From the NCBI GenBank assembly GCA_963761705.1, contig CAVXHK010000001.1, forward strand, positions 186,001 through 250,000: a stretch of DNA of 64,000 nt. The letters are read 5' to 3'. This DNA is from CAVVKW01 sp963761705 (lineage in GTDB: Bacteria > Verrucomicrobiota > Verrucomicrobiia > Chthoniobacterales > JAATET01). Made by a program: the position numbers and the translations under genes. A model generated the notes under the pieces. The model saw only the letters and a list, made by a program, of their open reading frames with translations. It was not told where the DNA came from and made no database searches. This document shows, piece after piece, positions 6,876 through 15,205 of the stretch (position 1 is its first letter; the number at the start of each line of letters is the position of its first letter).

Positions 6876-7711
6876 CCGAGTTCAAACGTCGTGATCCCAA
6901 AGATCCCGTCCACCGGAAGATCCGGGCACCCGCCCCGATACATCCGCGCAGTCGCGAAGACCTCTTTCATGTCAAAGCGCTCCGCCAGCCCGACGCCCGC
7001 GATGTTGATCTCAGGCACGTCGAGGAAGATCATCCGCCCCGGCAATTCGGCGCACAACCCGCGGAAAATCCAATCCGCGACCTTGGGGTCGTTCGCAAAA
7101 AGAGGCCCGATTTTCCACCCTTCGCGGCACTCGCGGATCACCCCGTAGCCAAGGATCTGACCGTGCTCCCGCGCGACAAATCCACGGGCGCTCCCCATCG
7201 AAACCCATTTGGCCAAGAACTTCTCCCGGTCCGCGGGAAAAAACCGGCGGTCATAAGCCGCGACGTCCCCGAAAGGAACCTCACCGATCGCGGTCAAGCC
7301 ACGGGGCAACCCGCCGACGTCGACGACCCCACCGTAACGAATATTCCGGTGGGCCAGCTCGAATCCAAAGAGCTTCCGGTATTGCCGTTCCTTCTCCAGC
7401 ACACCATCGATCCCGATGCAGCGCGTCCCCAGATCCGCCAGCGCGCGATCCGCGAGTTCGATCCCGCAGCGGTGCCCCCGCAGCTCCGGCTTCACGATGT
7501 AGAAGCCGACGAATCCAAATCTCTCCCCGTATTTGACGCCCGAAATCGCCCCGATCATTTCCCCATCCAGCTCCGCCACCCAGAACGCCCCCGGATCCGC
7601 CGCCCAGAATGAATCAGCATCTCCGAGTCCTGGATTCCACCCCTCCCGAGCCGCCCACTCGATGGCCACATCCAGCTCGCTCCTCTCCATGTATCGGATC
7701 ACCGGATTCAT
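6872..7711 (-). CDS. GNAT N-acetyltransferase with a second C-terminal domain
   Basis: A 279-residue protein. The N-terminal half has the GNAT pattern, with strand GEMIGAISGVKYGERFGFVGFYIVKPELRGHRCGIEL (given here as separate parts: GEMIGAISG, then GFYIVKPELRG and HRCGIELADRAL) forming the acetyl-CoA pyrophosphate loop. The C-terminal half (about residues 150-279, with GFVAREHGQILGYGVI and IGPLFANDP) looks like the second GNAT-like domain of the YitH/Acetyltransf_18 type. It acetylates an unknown amine. The gene precedes mpg with a 4-base overlap, and begins about 19 bases after the nif3-like stop, suggesting a leftward operon. Confidence 0.8.
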   Translation of the reverse strand: MNPVIRYMERSELDVAIEWAAREGWNPGLGDADSFWAADPGAFWVAELDGEMIGAISGVKYGERFGFVGFYIVKPELRGHRCGIELADRALADLGTRCIGIDGVLEKERQYRKLFGFELAHRNIRYGGVVDVGGLPRGLTAIGEVPFGDVAAYDRRFFPADREKFLAKWVSMGSARGFVAREHGQILGYGVIRECREGWKIGPLFANDPKVADWIFRGLCAELPGRMIFLDVPEINIAGVGLAERFDMKEVFATARMYRGGCPDLPVDGIFGITTFELG

Positions 7712-7729
7712 CTCATCCCCAGCTGACGG

Positions 7730-8473
7730 TCACAACCCCGTCGGGTGATCCAAGAACTCCCACGGCACATCCCACCGCTGCGAGACCTCCGCCGCCAGCG
7801 CCTTCACTCCGAAGGTCTCGGTCGCGTAATGCCCGGCATAGATGAGGTTCACACCCAGCTCCTCCGCGAGCGTGAACGTGTGATTTGCCCCCTCGCCCGT
7901 CACAAACGTATCCACGCCCGCCGCCGCGACCTTCGCCACCAGATCACCGCCACCGCCCGTCACGATCCCAATGCGCCGCACGCGGTCCGGTCCACCCGCC
8001 GCCAGGTGCACCGGCGCGTTGACCACCCGCTCGACCCGGTCGATCAGATCATCCAATTGGAAATCCACCGTCGCCCGCAATCCGTATTTCACGAAGGGCT
8101 CGGCCTCCTCGACACCAATCGCCCGCGCCAGCAGCGCGTTGTTCCCCAGCGTCGGATGCTGGTCCAGCGGTAAGTGCGAACTGTAAACCGCCAACCCGCC
8201 TTCCATCGCAACCCGCAACTTTCGAAAAGCTGCACCCTTCAGCCGCTGCGCCCCGCCCCACATCATCCCATGATGCACGATGAGCAGATCCGCCCCCGCC
8301 TCGACCGCCATCTCGAAGACTGCCTCGCACCCGTCGACCGCCGCCGCCACCCGCGTGACCTCCCCGCTCGCGTTCTCGAGCTGCAGCCCGTTGTGCGCGT
8401 TCGGGTAGTCCTCGATCTCCCCCACCCGCAGCTCACCGTCCATCCAATCCACGATTTCCCTGAGATTCATCAT
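7730..8473 (-). CDS. Nif3-like dinuclear metal-centre protein
   Basis: Member of the NIF3/YbgI/DUF34 family of hexameric proteins with a two-metal site; a role as GTP cyclohydrolase type 1 type 2 homologue has been proposed for relatives, but function is unsettled. Metal ligands are visible in LIVHHGMMWGG, SSHLPLDQH and, near the end, YAGHYATETFGV. At 247 residues it is the short form without the inserted PII-like domain. I start at the MMNLREIV methionine (8471-8473); an ATG at 8488 adds five residues that derive from a dispersed repeat. It heads the nif3-GNAT-mpg group. Confidence 0.9.
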   Translation of the reverse strand: MMNLREIVDWMDGELRVGEIEDYPNAHNGLQLENASGEVTRVAAAVDGCEAVFEMAVEAGADLLIVHHGMMWGGAQRLKGAAFRKLRVAMEGGLAVYSSHLPLDQHPTLGNNALLARAIGVEEAEPFVKYGLRATVDFQLDDLIDRVERVVNAPVHLAAGGPDRVRRIGIVTGGGGDLVAKVAAAGVDTFVTGEGANHTFTLAEELGVNLIYAGHYATETFGVKALAAEVSQRWDVPWEFLDHPTGL

Positions 8474-8619
8474 CACCAAGAAGAACATGAAGAGCGTGAA
8501 AAATTAAGGAATTCATTTTCACCGCCTCCTGACCTTCCCCCTCTCGCGCTGAAAAACCTCCCTCTCAAAAACCCAAAAATCCTGTCAATCCGGCCCGATC
8601 CCACTAGCCTCTCCACCCC

Positions 8620-9738
8620 ATGTTAAAAGCCGGAATCGTCGGCCTACCCAACGTAGGCAAGTCCACTCTCTTCAACGCGCTCACCCGCACCCGCAAGGCC
8701 GCCGCGGCGAATTTCCCCTTCTGCACCATCGAGCCAAACGTCGGCATGGTCACCGTCCCCGACACCCGACTCGACGCCCTCGCGAAGCTCTCGAACTCCG
8801 AGAAGACCCTCCCCGCCGCCATCGAGTTCGTCGACATCGCCGGCCTCGTCCGCGGTGCCTCCGAAGGCGAGGGACTCGGGAATCAATTTCTCTCCCACAT
8901 CCGCGAAGTCGACGCCATCGTCCAAGTCGTTCGCTGTTTCGAGGACGAGGACGTCCACCACGTCGCCGGCTCCGTCGACCCCGTCCGCGACATTGAGGTC
9001 ATCAACACCGAACTCATCCTCGCCGACATGGCGTCGCTCTCGAAACAGAAGAACCGCTTGGAAAAATCCGCCCGCTCCGGCGACAAGCAGGCCAAAGCCG
9101 AACTCGCCCTCCTCGACCGCCTCCTCCCCCACCTCGACTCGGGCAAGCCCGCCTCGACTTTCGAGCTCGAACCCAACGAGCGCCCCGTCCTCCGCGGCCT
9201 CTTCCTCCTCAGCGCCAAGCCCTCTCTCTTCGCCTGCAACGTGAAGGAAGACGATCTCGCCGAGATCGAAGCCGGATCGTCCCCCGCCGCACGATCCGTC
9301 GAAGCCGTCCGCACCTACGCCCGCGAGCATCTCGCCTGCGAATCCGTCGTCATCTCGGCCCAGATCGAATCCGAACTCGCCGAACTCCCCCCCGAGGAAG
9401 CGCTGGAATTTCTCGCCGGCCTCGGCGTCACCGACTCCGGCGTCTCCCAGCTCATCCGCGCCGCCTACGCCCTCCTCGGCCTCCGCACCTACCTGACGAC
9501 CGGACCGAAAGAAACCCGCGCCTGGACCATCCACGACGGCGACAAAGCCCCGGCCGCCGCCGGCGTCATCCACTCCGACTTCGAGCGCGGTTTCATCGCC
9601 GCCGAGACCATTGCCTTCGACGACCTCATCCATCTCGGCTCCCAAGCCAAAGCCCGGGAAGCCGGTAAACTCCGCATCGAAGGCAAGGAATACGTCGTGA
9701 AGGATGGCGACGTCCTGGAGTTCCGTTTCAACGTTTGA
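8620..9738 (+). CDS. ychF: Redox-regulated ATPase YchF (Obg-like)
   Basis: P-loop NTPase of the TRAFAC class that prefers ATP and binds the ribosome and proteasome-like partners. The protein is 372 residues, the normal length. G1 GLPNVGKS is at residues 8-15, the G3 region DIAGLVRGASEGEGLGNQFL is near residue 70, and the C-terminal TGS domain contains YLTTGPKETRAWTIHDG. The pattern AKAREAGKLRIEGKEYVVKDGDV is the conserved family end. The gene has its own unit: leftward nif3 upstream and a secreted protein downstream. Confidence 0.97.
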   Translation: MLKAGIVGLPNVGKSTLFNALTRTRKAAAANFPFCTIEPNVGMVTVPDTRLDALAKLSNSEKTLPAAIEFVDIAGLVRGASEGEGLGNQFLSHIREVDAIVQVVRCFEDEDVHHVAGSVDPVRDIEVINTELILADMASLSKQKNRLEKSARSGDKQAKAELALLDRLLPHLDSGKPASTFELEPNERPVLRGLFLLSAKPSLFACNVKEDDLAEIEAGSSPAARSVEAVRTYAREHLACESVVISAQIESELAELPPEEALEFLAGLGVTDSGVSQLIRAAYALLGLRTYLTTGPKETRAWTIHDGDKAPAAAGVIHSDFERGFIAAETIAFDDLIHLGSQAKAREAGKLRIEGKEYVVKDGDVLEFRFNV

Positions 9739-9804
9739 TCCGGGAGCCAGCCCCCGGGTTGAAATACCCACGGCCAATCTCCGGCCGGTGGACGATCTGC
9801 GTTC

Positions 9805-10410
9805 ATGAATAGTCGACTTCTCATCGCCTTACTTGGCCTCCCCGTAGCCGCGTCCGCCCAGGTCTCACCCACTACCAATCTCCCACCTTCGGGAGCAGCG
9901 TCCGGCACCGTCGAAGGCGCGCGCACCCGCACAACCGAAGTCGTCCCCAACGGCTACATCACGCAGGATGGGAAAACCTACGTCCTCAAGGACGGTCGGA
10001 TTCTCCTTCTGACCGAGGCCATCACGATGACCGTTCAACCCGACGGAACGATCAATAATTTCGACGGCGAGGAGGTCACCATCCCCGAGGGCATGATGCT
10101 CACCGCCGACGGTCGAATCGTGCAATCACCCGAACTCCCCGTCCTCGGAGAGGACCCATCCAGCGTCACCTACTCGGTCAATCGTGCGGATACCTCCTCG
10201 GAAGAAACCCCCACGACGGAGACACAAACCACCACGGCGACCGCGACCGCGCCAATGGAAACAGCCACCGGCGTCGGCCCCAGCGGCTCGCAGGAGAACA
10301 TCAACGACGACAGCGCCGATTCTGAAATCAGCGCCACGAGCGGCGTCGGCCAGAATCCTCTGAGTGGCGGCACCACCAGTTCGGACACGTCCGTCCCCGG
10401 CGGCGATTGA
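9805..10410 (+). CDS. Secreted DUF6799-domain protein
   Basis: A 201-residue protein with a short signal peptide (LLIALLGLPVAASAQ). Residues 45-110 carry the DUF6799 pattern GYITQDGKTYVLKDGRILLL and VQPDGTI, repeated more loosely as MLTADGRIVQSPE. The last 80 residues are low-complexity Thr/Ser/Glu/Gly, probably disordered. The domain has no known activity. It lies 66 bases after ychF, separated by a palindromic GC-rich repeat (CCGGGAGCCAGCCCCCGG), and is likely transcribed with it or alone. Confidence 0.75.
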   Translation: MNSRLLIALLGLPVAASAQVSPTTNLPPSGAASGTVEGARTRTTEVVPNGYITQDGKTYVLKDGRILLLTEAITMTVQPDGTINNFDGEEVTIPEGMMLTADGRIVQSPELPVLGEDPSSVTYSVNRADTSSEETPTTETQTTTATATAPMETATGVGPSGSQENINDDSADSEISATSGVGQNPLSGGTTSSDTSVPGGD

Positions 10411-10464
10411 GCTTCGCCGCATCACCACCGAAATCAATCGACGAGCCAATCGACAAAGGCCTCC

Positions 10465-10725
10465 TCATCGGAAAACCCGCTTCATCTCCCGACAGAAGGC
10501 GGGAATGTCGTCCGGCTTGCGGCTGGTCACCAACTTCCCGTCGACGACCACCTCATCGTCCACCCATTCACCACCCGCGTTCGTGACGTCCGTCCGAATC
10601 GCCGGCCAGGAAGTCAATCGCCGCCCCTTGACCATCCCGGTTTCGATCAAATTCCACGGCGCGTGACAGATCGCCGCAATCGGCTTGTCCATTTCCATAA
10701 ATTCCCAAACGAACGCCACCAAGCT
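10465..10725 (-). pseudogene. pfpI/DJ-1 family gene, C-terminal half only
   Basis: The reading frame encodes the second half of a PfpI-type protease or deglycase: EFMEMDKPIAAICHAPW with the nucleophilic Cys, then GRRLTSWPAIRTDVTNAG and TSRKPDDIPAFCREM. A full protein has about 180 residues; only about 87 remain. The family sequence begins at about 10725, ten bases from the 3' end of the tRNA-Arg gene, and the frame then runs back into the tRNA with no homology. There is no credible start codon at the break. I read it as a truncated relic, not a working gene. Confidence 0.75.
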
Positions 10726-10734
10726 CAAGAAAAC

Positions 10735-10808
10735 TGCTCCGGGCGGGGGTCGAACCCACAACCTCTGCCTTCGGAGGGCAGCACTCTATCCAATTGAGCT
10801 ACCGGAGC
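10735..10808 (-). tRNA. tRNA-Arg (anticodon CCG)
   Basis: The minus strand folds as a cloverleaf: acceptor GCTCCGG with CCGGAGC and discriminator A, D arm GCTCAATTGGATAGAGT, anticodon stem CTGCC/GGCAG with loop CTCCGAA, and T arm GTGGGTTCGACCCCC. CCA is not encoded. It reads CGG codons. Confidence 0.95.
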
Positions 10809-10851
10809 GTTGAGCCGCGAAATATCGCGAAGCTCCCCGCGAAAAGCAAGT

Positions 10852-11583
10852 TCAAGCGAAGGCTCGTCCCAGCTCCCTGACCGCTTCTTCCAACTCAGTC
10901 GCCACGCCCACCCATCCCGCCCGGTCGTTTCCAACACCGCCGAACTGCAGCGCCGATCCGAAACGGACACCCAATCGCCGCGAGCGCGGCCACCTCGCTC
11001 CCGTCGGCATCGCCGCAAAGGCTCCATCGATCCACGCCGGCACGACCGGCACGTTCGTCCCCGCGACCAACATCCCAACGCCGGAGCGGAACTTCGCCGT
11101 CTCCCCCGTTCGCGTCCGGGTCCCCTCCGGAAACAACAAATAGATTGACCGCCCTTCCACCAAACGCGACCGCAGCGCACCCATCGCGTGCGCCCCGCAG
11201 TTCCGCCGCCACATCGGCAGTGCGTTGAGAAACGTCGCCGCAAAAGCCGCCGCCACCCGGGTCTCGAAAAACGTATCCCCCGCCGCAATCGGGAAGGCGC
11301 AACTTGCGTGCCGCCACCGCAACGCCGCCGACAGCGCCAACGCATCCAGGTGGCTCGAGTGATTTGCCACCACCACGTAGGGCGGCTCCGCCGGCACTTG
11401 CTCCCGGCCCGTCACGCGAAACCGATGGCCCACTTTGAGATATGCCGTGCACAGCCCGGTCCATCCGAAGTGTGCCGCAGATTCGACCAAACCCGCCTCC
11501 CGCGCCAGACTCCGCCACCGCTCGCCCGGCTTCAATCCGCCATCCCGAGCCGGATCGTAGTCCCACCTGCCCCCCTGGCTCAT
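10852..11583 (-). CDS. 1-acylglycerol-3-phosphate acyltransferase-like (PlsC family)
   Basis: A 243-residue acyltransferase with the catalytic NHSSHLD (H-x4-D) and substrate-binding LFPEGTRTRTG motifs. It likely transfers an acyl chain to a lysophospholipid at the inner face of the membrane. It is last in a three-gene leftward operon: its ATG overlaps the cdsA stop by one base (TGATG). The combination CDP-alcohol transferase, cytidylyltransferase and acyltransferase recalls the ynbAB-type lipid gene cluster. A second PlsC is encoded at 28919, so this one may serve a different lipid. Confidence 0.88.
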   Translation of the reverse strand: MSQGGRWDYDPARDGGLKPGERWRSLAREAGLVESAAHFGWTGLCTAYLKVGHRFRVTGREQVPAEPPYVVVANHSSHLDALALSAALRWRHASCAFPIAAGDTFFETRVAAAFAATFLNALPMWRRNCGAHAMGALRSRLVEGRSIYLLFPEGTRTRTGETAKFRSGVGMLVAGTNVPVVPAWIDGAFAAMPTGARWPRSRRLGVRFGSALQFGGVGNDRAGWVGVATELEEAVRELGRAFA

Positions 11584-12545
11584 CAGAAAAACACCCGCAC
11601 CGGCTGATCCAATCCGACTCCGTGAAAATACCCGATGTAGTGAAAAAGCGCCGGCCCCACGAAAAGCAGACTGTCAAACCGATCGAGCACCCCGCCGTGC
11701 CCCGGGATCAACGTCCCCATGTCCTTCAGCCCCAGATCCCGCTTCACGCTCGAAATCACCAGATCACCAAGTTGCCCGGTGAAGGCCAGCAACGCGCCCA
11801 TCGCCACCAAGTGCACGAGCGAAGCCAGCACCGTCCCGGCGAACACAAACTGCCCGAGCGCCACGAACAAACCGGTCGTCAACACCAGTGCCCCCAGCGC
11901 TCCGCCCCACGTTTTCCCTGGACTCGTCCTCGGCGCGAGCTTCCGACGGCCAAAAAATTTTCCGCAGCAAAACGCAAAGATGTCATTCAGCTCCACGCAC
12001 AGCACGATGAGCAACAGGATCGGAACGAAATCCCCATCGTTCGCGAAGTAGGCCACGTGCCCCAGGCAGACGCCAAACACCGCCAGCGAAAACACCCCCA
12101 GCGCCACCCGCTGCAGATACCCCTTCGGCTGATCCCCCACCATCGCCACGATCACCAGCAGCGACACCCCCAGCGACGGCAGCGCCATGAACAAGCCGTA
12201 CCAATGATCCATCGTCGCCGCGTAAATCAGCAGGATCCCCAGCACCACCGTCGCGCTCATCACCCGGTTCCGAAAAAATCCCGTCGCCCGCGCGAACTCG
12301 CTGTAAGCCAACAAACTCAGTCCCCCCAGCGCCCCGATCACCCACAGCCGTCCGAGGAGAATCGGCACCACCATCAGAGGCACCAGAACCAGCCAGGACC
12401 AATACCGCGCCCACAGCTCCGCCCGCATCGTCGGCGTCAATTTTCCCACCCGCCCCAAGACCCAAAAGACCACCGGCGTCACCGCCAGCAACCCGACCAG
12501 CCCCAGCACGATCCCGATCGTCACCGGATGTTCGAGCGCGTTCAC
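11583..12545 (-). CDS. cdsA: Phosphatidate cytidylyltransferase
   Basis: Makes CDP-diacylglycerol from phosphatidate and CTP. A polytopic membrane protein of 320 residues with about eight hydrophobic segments. Near the C-terminus is the family signature: SVKRDLGLKDMGTLIPGHGG followed by VLDRFD. The start is GTG at 12543-12545, chosen because its first base pair set forms a GTGA overlap with the stop of the CDP-alcohol transferase, a coupled start; the longer open frame upstream is out-of-frame reading of that gene. It is followed without a gap by the PlsC-like gene. Confidence 0.92.
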   Translation of the reverse strand: MNALEHPVTIGIVLGLVGLLAVTPVVFWVLGRVGKLTPTMRAELWARYWSWLVLVPLMVVPILLGRLWVIGALGGLSLLAYSEFARATGFFRNRVMSATVVLGILLIYAATMDHWYGLFMALPSLGVSLLVIVAMVGDQPKGYLQRVALGVFSLAVFGVCLGHVAYFANDGDFVPILLLIVLCVELNDIFAFCCGKFFGRRKLAPRTSPGKTWGGALGALVLTTGLFVALGQFVFAGTVLASLVHLVAMGALLAFTGQLGDLVISSVKRDLGLKDMGTLIPGHGGVLDRFDSLLFVGPALFHYIGYFHGVGLDQPVRVFF

Positions 12546-13192
12546 TCCGGCAGCCTCCCCGCGATCCACGCCAGCCGTTGCCAGCAGGTGTAGCCGCAGC
12601 CCAGCGCAATCAACCCCAGCGCCCAAGGCATCACGTCGACGAAACCTACCGCGGCAATCCCGCACGTCACCGTCATCACGAACATTCGCTTCGGCTTCGC
12701 CATCACCCCGACGAACGCCTCCCCCGCCCCGTTCGCCGCCCCAATCGCCCGGACGTAAGCCGTCATCATCGCGCCCACCGCCGCCAGCCACCCGAGCCAC
12801 GCCACACCACCCAGCGCGTAACCCGCCCCAACGAGCGCCGCCGCATCCGACAACCGGTCCGGCACCTCGTTCCAGATCGGCCCCAGCCGCGACTTCCGCC
12901 CCCCCTCGATTGCCACCATCCCATCGAGCAGATTGCACAGCAACCGCCCCTGAATCATCACCGCAGCCAGCAGGAAAAACGCGACCGCCCCCCGGCCATC
13001 GATCCACGACGTCGCCACCAACGAACCTCCAGCGGCCAGGCCGAAGCTCAACCCTGCCGCCGAGATCGCGTTTGGCGATACTCCCGCTCCGGCCAATTCC
13101 GCCGCCATCCGGCCAAACACCGGCACGCTCCGAGACTTCAACGGACGCCGGGAAAAATCGTCTCCCATGCCGCGAACAATCGCCGCTCCCAC
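12542..13192 (-). CDS. CDP-alcohol phosphatidyltransferase with variant active site
   Basis: A 216-residue membrane protein of the CDP-alcohol phosphotransferase family. The canonical motif is D-x2-D-G-x2-A-R-x8-G-x3-D-x3-D. Here the aligned sequence from NLLDGMVAI through GPIWNEVPD keeps the exact spacing but has Asn for the first Asp, Ile for Arg and Asn for the third Asp. The middle and last Asp are kept. The pattern resembles a subfamily I recall next to ynbB-like cdsA genes, so it may be a conserved variant rather than decay. Start ATG at 13192; an internal ATG at 13168 is possible. First gene of the lipid operon. Confidence 0.8.
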   Translation of the reverse strand: MGAAIVRGMGDDFSRRPLKSRSVPVFGRMAAELAGAGVSPNAISAAGLSFGLAAGGSLVATSWIDGRGAVAFFLLAAVMIQGRLLCNLLDGMVAIEGGRKSRLGPIWNEVPDRLSDAAALVGAGYALGGVAWLGWLAAVGAMMTAYVRAIGAANGAGEAFVGVMAKPKRMFVMTVTCGIAAVGFVDVMPWALGLIALGCGYTCWQRLAWIAGRLPE

Positions 13193-13389
13193 CCCCTCAC
13201 CGCCAGCGCAGAATGCACCCCAAACCGGTAAGCCGGTCAGTCCCCGGCCGGCCCGCTTTCCGCCGGACGCACCACCGCAATCGAAAACGCCCTGCGAACC
13301 AAAGGCACACCCGCAAACAAGTCCTTCCGCTCACCAAATCCAAATTGACAACCGACTCAAACCGGCTATTCATTTCCGTTCCTGTCATT

Positions 13390-13463
13390 GCAGCTGTAGC
13401 TCAATTGGATAGAGCACCTGACTACGGATCAGGAGGTTCGGGGTTCGAATCCCTGCAGCTGCA
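13390..13463 (+). tRNA. tRNA-Arg (anticodon ACG)
   Basis: Cloverleaf with acceptor GCAGCTG/CAGCTGC and discriminator A, anticodon stem CCTGA/TCAGG with loop CTACGGA, and T arm GGGGTTCGAATCCC. No encoded CCA. Expected to be edited to inosine and read CGU, CGC and CGA. It sits 100 bases before rnc. Confidence 0.95.
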
Positions 13464-13562
13464 CGATTGGGACTCTCCGACACGCCTCCCCGCCGCGTCG
13501 ACGTCCGGGCGGGATCTCCGCAAGGCATGGAACCCGAGTCGCAACAAATTCCGCGGTCGCTC

Positions 13563-14351
13563 ATGAATCCGCTCGAAGAGCGGATCGGCTACAAATTTCG
13601 CAACTCACTGCTTCTCGCCGAAGCCCTCACCCACGCCAGCATCTCGCTCGAGCGCAAGAACTACCCCTTCGACAATCAGCGGCTCGAATTCCTCGGCGAC
13701 GCCGTGCTCCAACTCGTCGTCACCGAGCATCTCTACCAGATGTTTCCGGATTTCCCCGAAGGCGCGCTGACCAAGCTGCGCACCCGCATCGTCTCCCGCA
13801 ACGGCCTCAAAATCCACGGCGCCGAGGTCGGGCTTGGCGGCCACCTCATGATGGGTCGGGGCGAAGACGCCAGCGGCGGCCGCATCCGTCCCTCCACCTT
13901 AGCCGACGCTTTCGAAGCCCTCATCGGAGCCATGTATCTCGACGGCGGTTACGAGGTCGTGCGTGACTTCATCATCCGGGAAGCCGACGCCGAATTTGCC
14001 GAGATGAAGACGCAGCCCGAGGAGATCAACCCCAAGGGTCGACTCCAGGAGATCCTCCAAGCCATCTCTCCCAGCGCCCCGCATTACGAAGTCCTCTCGC
14101 AGACCGGCCCCGAGCATCAGAAGCAGTTCGACTGCCGCGTCGTCTGGAACGACCTCGTCCTTGCCACTGGCTCCGGGCGCAGCAAAAAACAGGCCGAAGT
14201 CGAAGCCGCCACCCTCGCGCTCGAACTTCAAAAATGGCTACCCGCCAAGCCCGCCAAGTCATCGTCACTCGCCGCAAAGGCAAAAAAATCTCCGAGTCAG
14301 AAAAATCCGACTCGACCAACCCCCGGCCATCGGCTGGAAGTGTCGCCATGA
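13563..14351 (+). CDS. rnc: Ribonuclease III
   Basis: Cuts double-stranded RNA in rRNA maturation and mRNA turnover. The RNase III domain holds RLEFLGDAVLQL (metal-binding Glu and Asp) and ADAFEALIGAMYLDGG (second acidic set). The double-stranded RNA-binding domain has GPEHQKQFDCRVVWN and GSGRSKKQAEVEAA. From ATG 13563 the protein has 262 residues; an ATG at 13527 would add 12 residues. After the binding domain there is a basic tail of about 35 residues rich in Lys, Ser and Pro, longer than usual. Its TGA overlaps the ATG of the next gene by four bases. Confidence 0.95.
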   Translation: MNPLEERIGYKFRNSLLLAEALTHASISLERKNYPFDNQRLEFLGDAVLQLVVTEHLYQMFPDFPEGALTKLRTRIVSRNGLKIHGAEVGLGGHLMMGRGEDASGGRIRPSTLADAFEALIGAMYLDGGYEVVRDFIIREADAEFAEMKTQPEEINPKGRLQEILQAISPSAPHYEVLSQTGPEHQKQFDCRVVWNDLVLATGSGRSKKQAEVEAATLALELQKWLPAKPAKSSSLAAKAKKSPSQKNPTRPTPGHRLEVSP

Positions 14352-14903
14352 TTTACCCCTTTTCCCTCGGGGGCGTTGGCATTGTCGTCGGACTCGCCCT
14401 CATCGCGTCTCACGCGTTTGCGCTCCGCGCTCCCGGCACCGTCCGCCCTTTTCTGAAGACGTTCCCCCGCTCCCGCACCGTGGGGACCATCCTCCTCGCA
14501 ACCGCGGCCCTCTGGTCTTTCTGGCTCATCAGCACGATGGATCTCGGCGAGTTCGCCCGTCTCCGCACCATCCTCATCATTGCCGTCCCCGTCGGGGCCG
14601 TCCTCACGTGGAAATTCGTCGACGAATTCCTCGCCGTCCGGAGCCTCGGCATCCTCGCTCTCCTGGCCGCCGGTCCCGTTCTCGAAGCCGCGTTCCTCCG
14701 CCCCGAGCTTCTCCCGTCTCTTCATCGTCTCGCTCGCCTACCTTTGGATTTTCGCCGGTCTCTTTATGGTCGGAATGCCCTTCCTCCTCCGTGACTTACT
14801 CGCCTGGATCGTGCCCAATGCGCCCCTTTACCGCCAAACCAGCTGGGCCGGCGTCATCTACGGGTCCCTCATCCTCCTCTGCGCGGTCGTCTTCTGGCTG
14901 TAA
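14348..14903 (+). pseudogene. Membrane protein gene with a frameshift
   Basis: Starts at ATG 14348, overlapping the rnc stop (ATGA). The first frame encodes hydrophobic segments (GGVGIVVGLALIASHAFAL, TILLATAALWSFWLIS, LGILALLAAGPVLEAAF) up to about 14710. There the frame is lost at a CTTCTCCCG stretch, and the +1 frame continues with equally hydrophobic, sensible sequence: RLFIVSLAYLWIFAGLFM, PFLLRDLLAWIVPNAP and LILLCAVVFWL, stopping at 14903. Removing one C from the CCC at about 14718 restores a protein of about 184 residues. It could be a sequencing error or a real mutation. No known family. Confidence 0.7.
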
Positions 14904-14950
14904 AGTTGGCCCGCGCTCGCGAGCGAGGCGAGAAGGACCCACTCGTGGCG

Positions 14951-14965
14951 TTGGCTTCCAGCCAA
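14951..14965. repeat. Palindromic repeat TTGGCT-TCC-AGCCAA
   Basis: One of a family of dispersed GGCTTCCAGCC palindromes found in gaps between genes across the window (also near 21737, 23490, 23522, 26039, 40943 and 59156). The surrounding 14904-15138 gap holds no gene that I can see. Confidence 0.6.
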
Positions 14966-15138
14966 TGATCCAACCCCATCTCGCAATGCGAGACAGTCTC
15001 ACCGCGACCATCCCTCCCCAACCTCGTCACGGCACGGAGAGGCCCCCCGCCGTAACGATCTGGGCGGGGACGACGCTCCCCGCCGTCCCATCTCTTCCGG
15101 CAGAACCCCCAACCGGGCCACATCGCCCCGCCTAACCA

Positions 15139-15175
15139 AAGAAAAGACCCGCTTCGAAAACTCGAAGCGGGCCTT
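15139..15175 (-). terminator. Rho-independent terminator of the RRM protein gene
   Basis: On the minus strand, CCCGCTTCGA and TCGAAGCGGG pair across a GTTT loop and are followed by TCTTTTCTTT. It is 30 bases after the stop codon at 15206. Confidence 0.85.
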
Positions 15176-15205
15176 CCCGTTAAACTTGCTTGCTAGGACG
15201 AAGCG

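Noticed and set aside
8644..9777. A 377-residue open frame on the minus strand opposite ychF
   Set aside because: Antisense to a gene with strong C/G bias at codon position three, which opens reverse frames. Composition is Gly/Val/Asp/Glu-rich with no family sequence.
11442..12593. A 383-residue plus-strand frame opposite cdsA
   Set aside because: His/Arg/Pro/Gln-rich, with no domain, opposite a well-supported operon.
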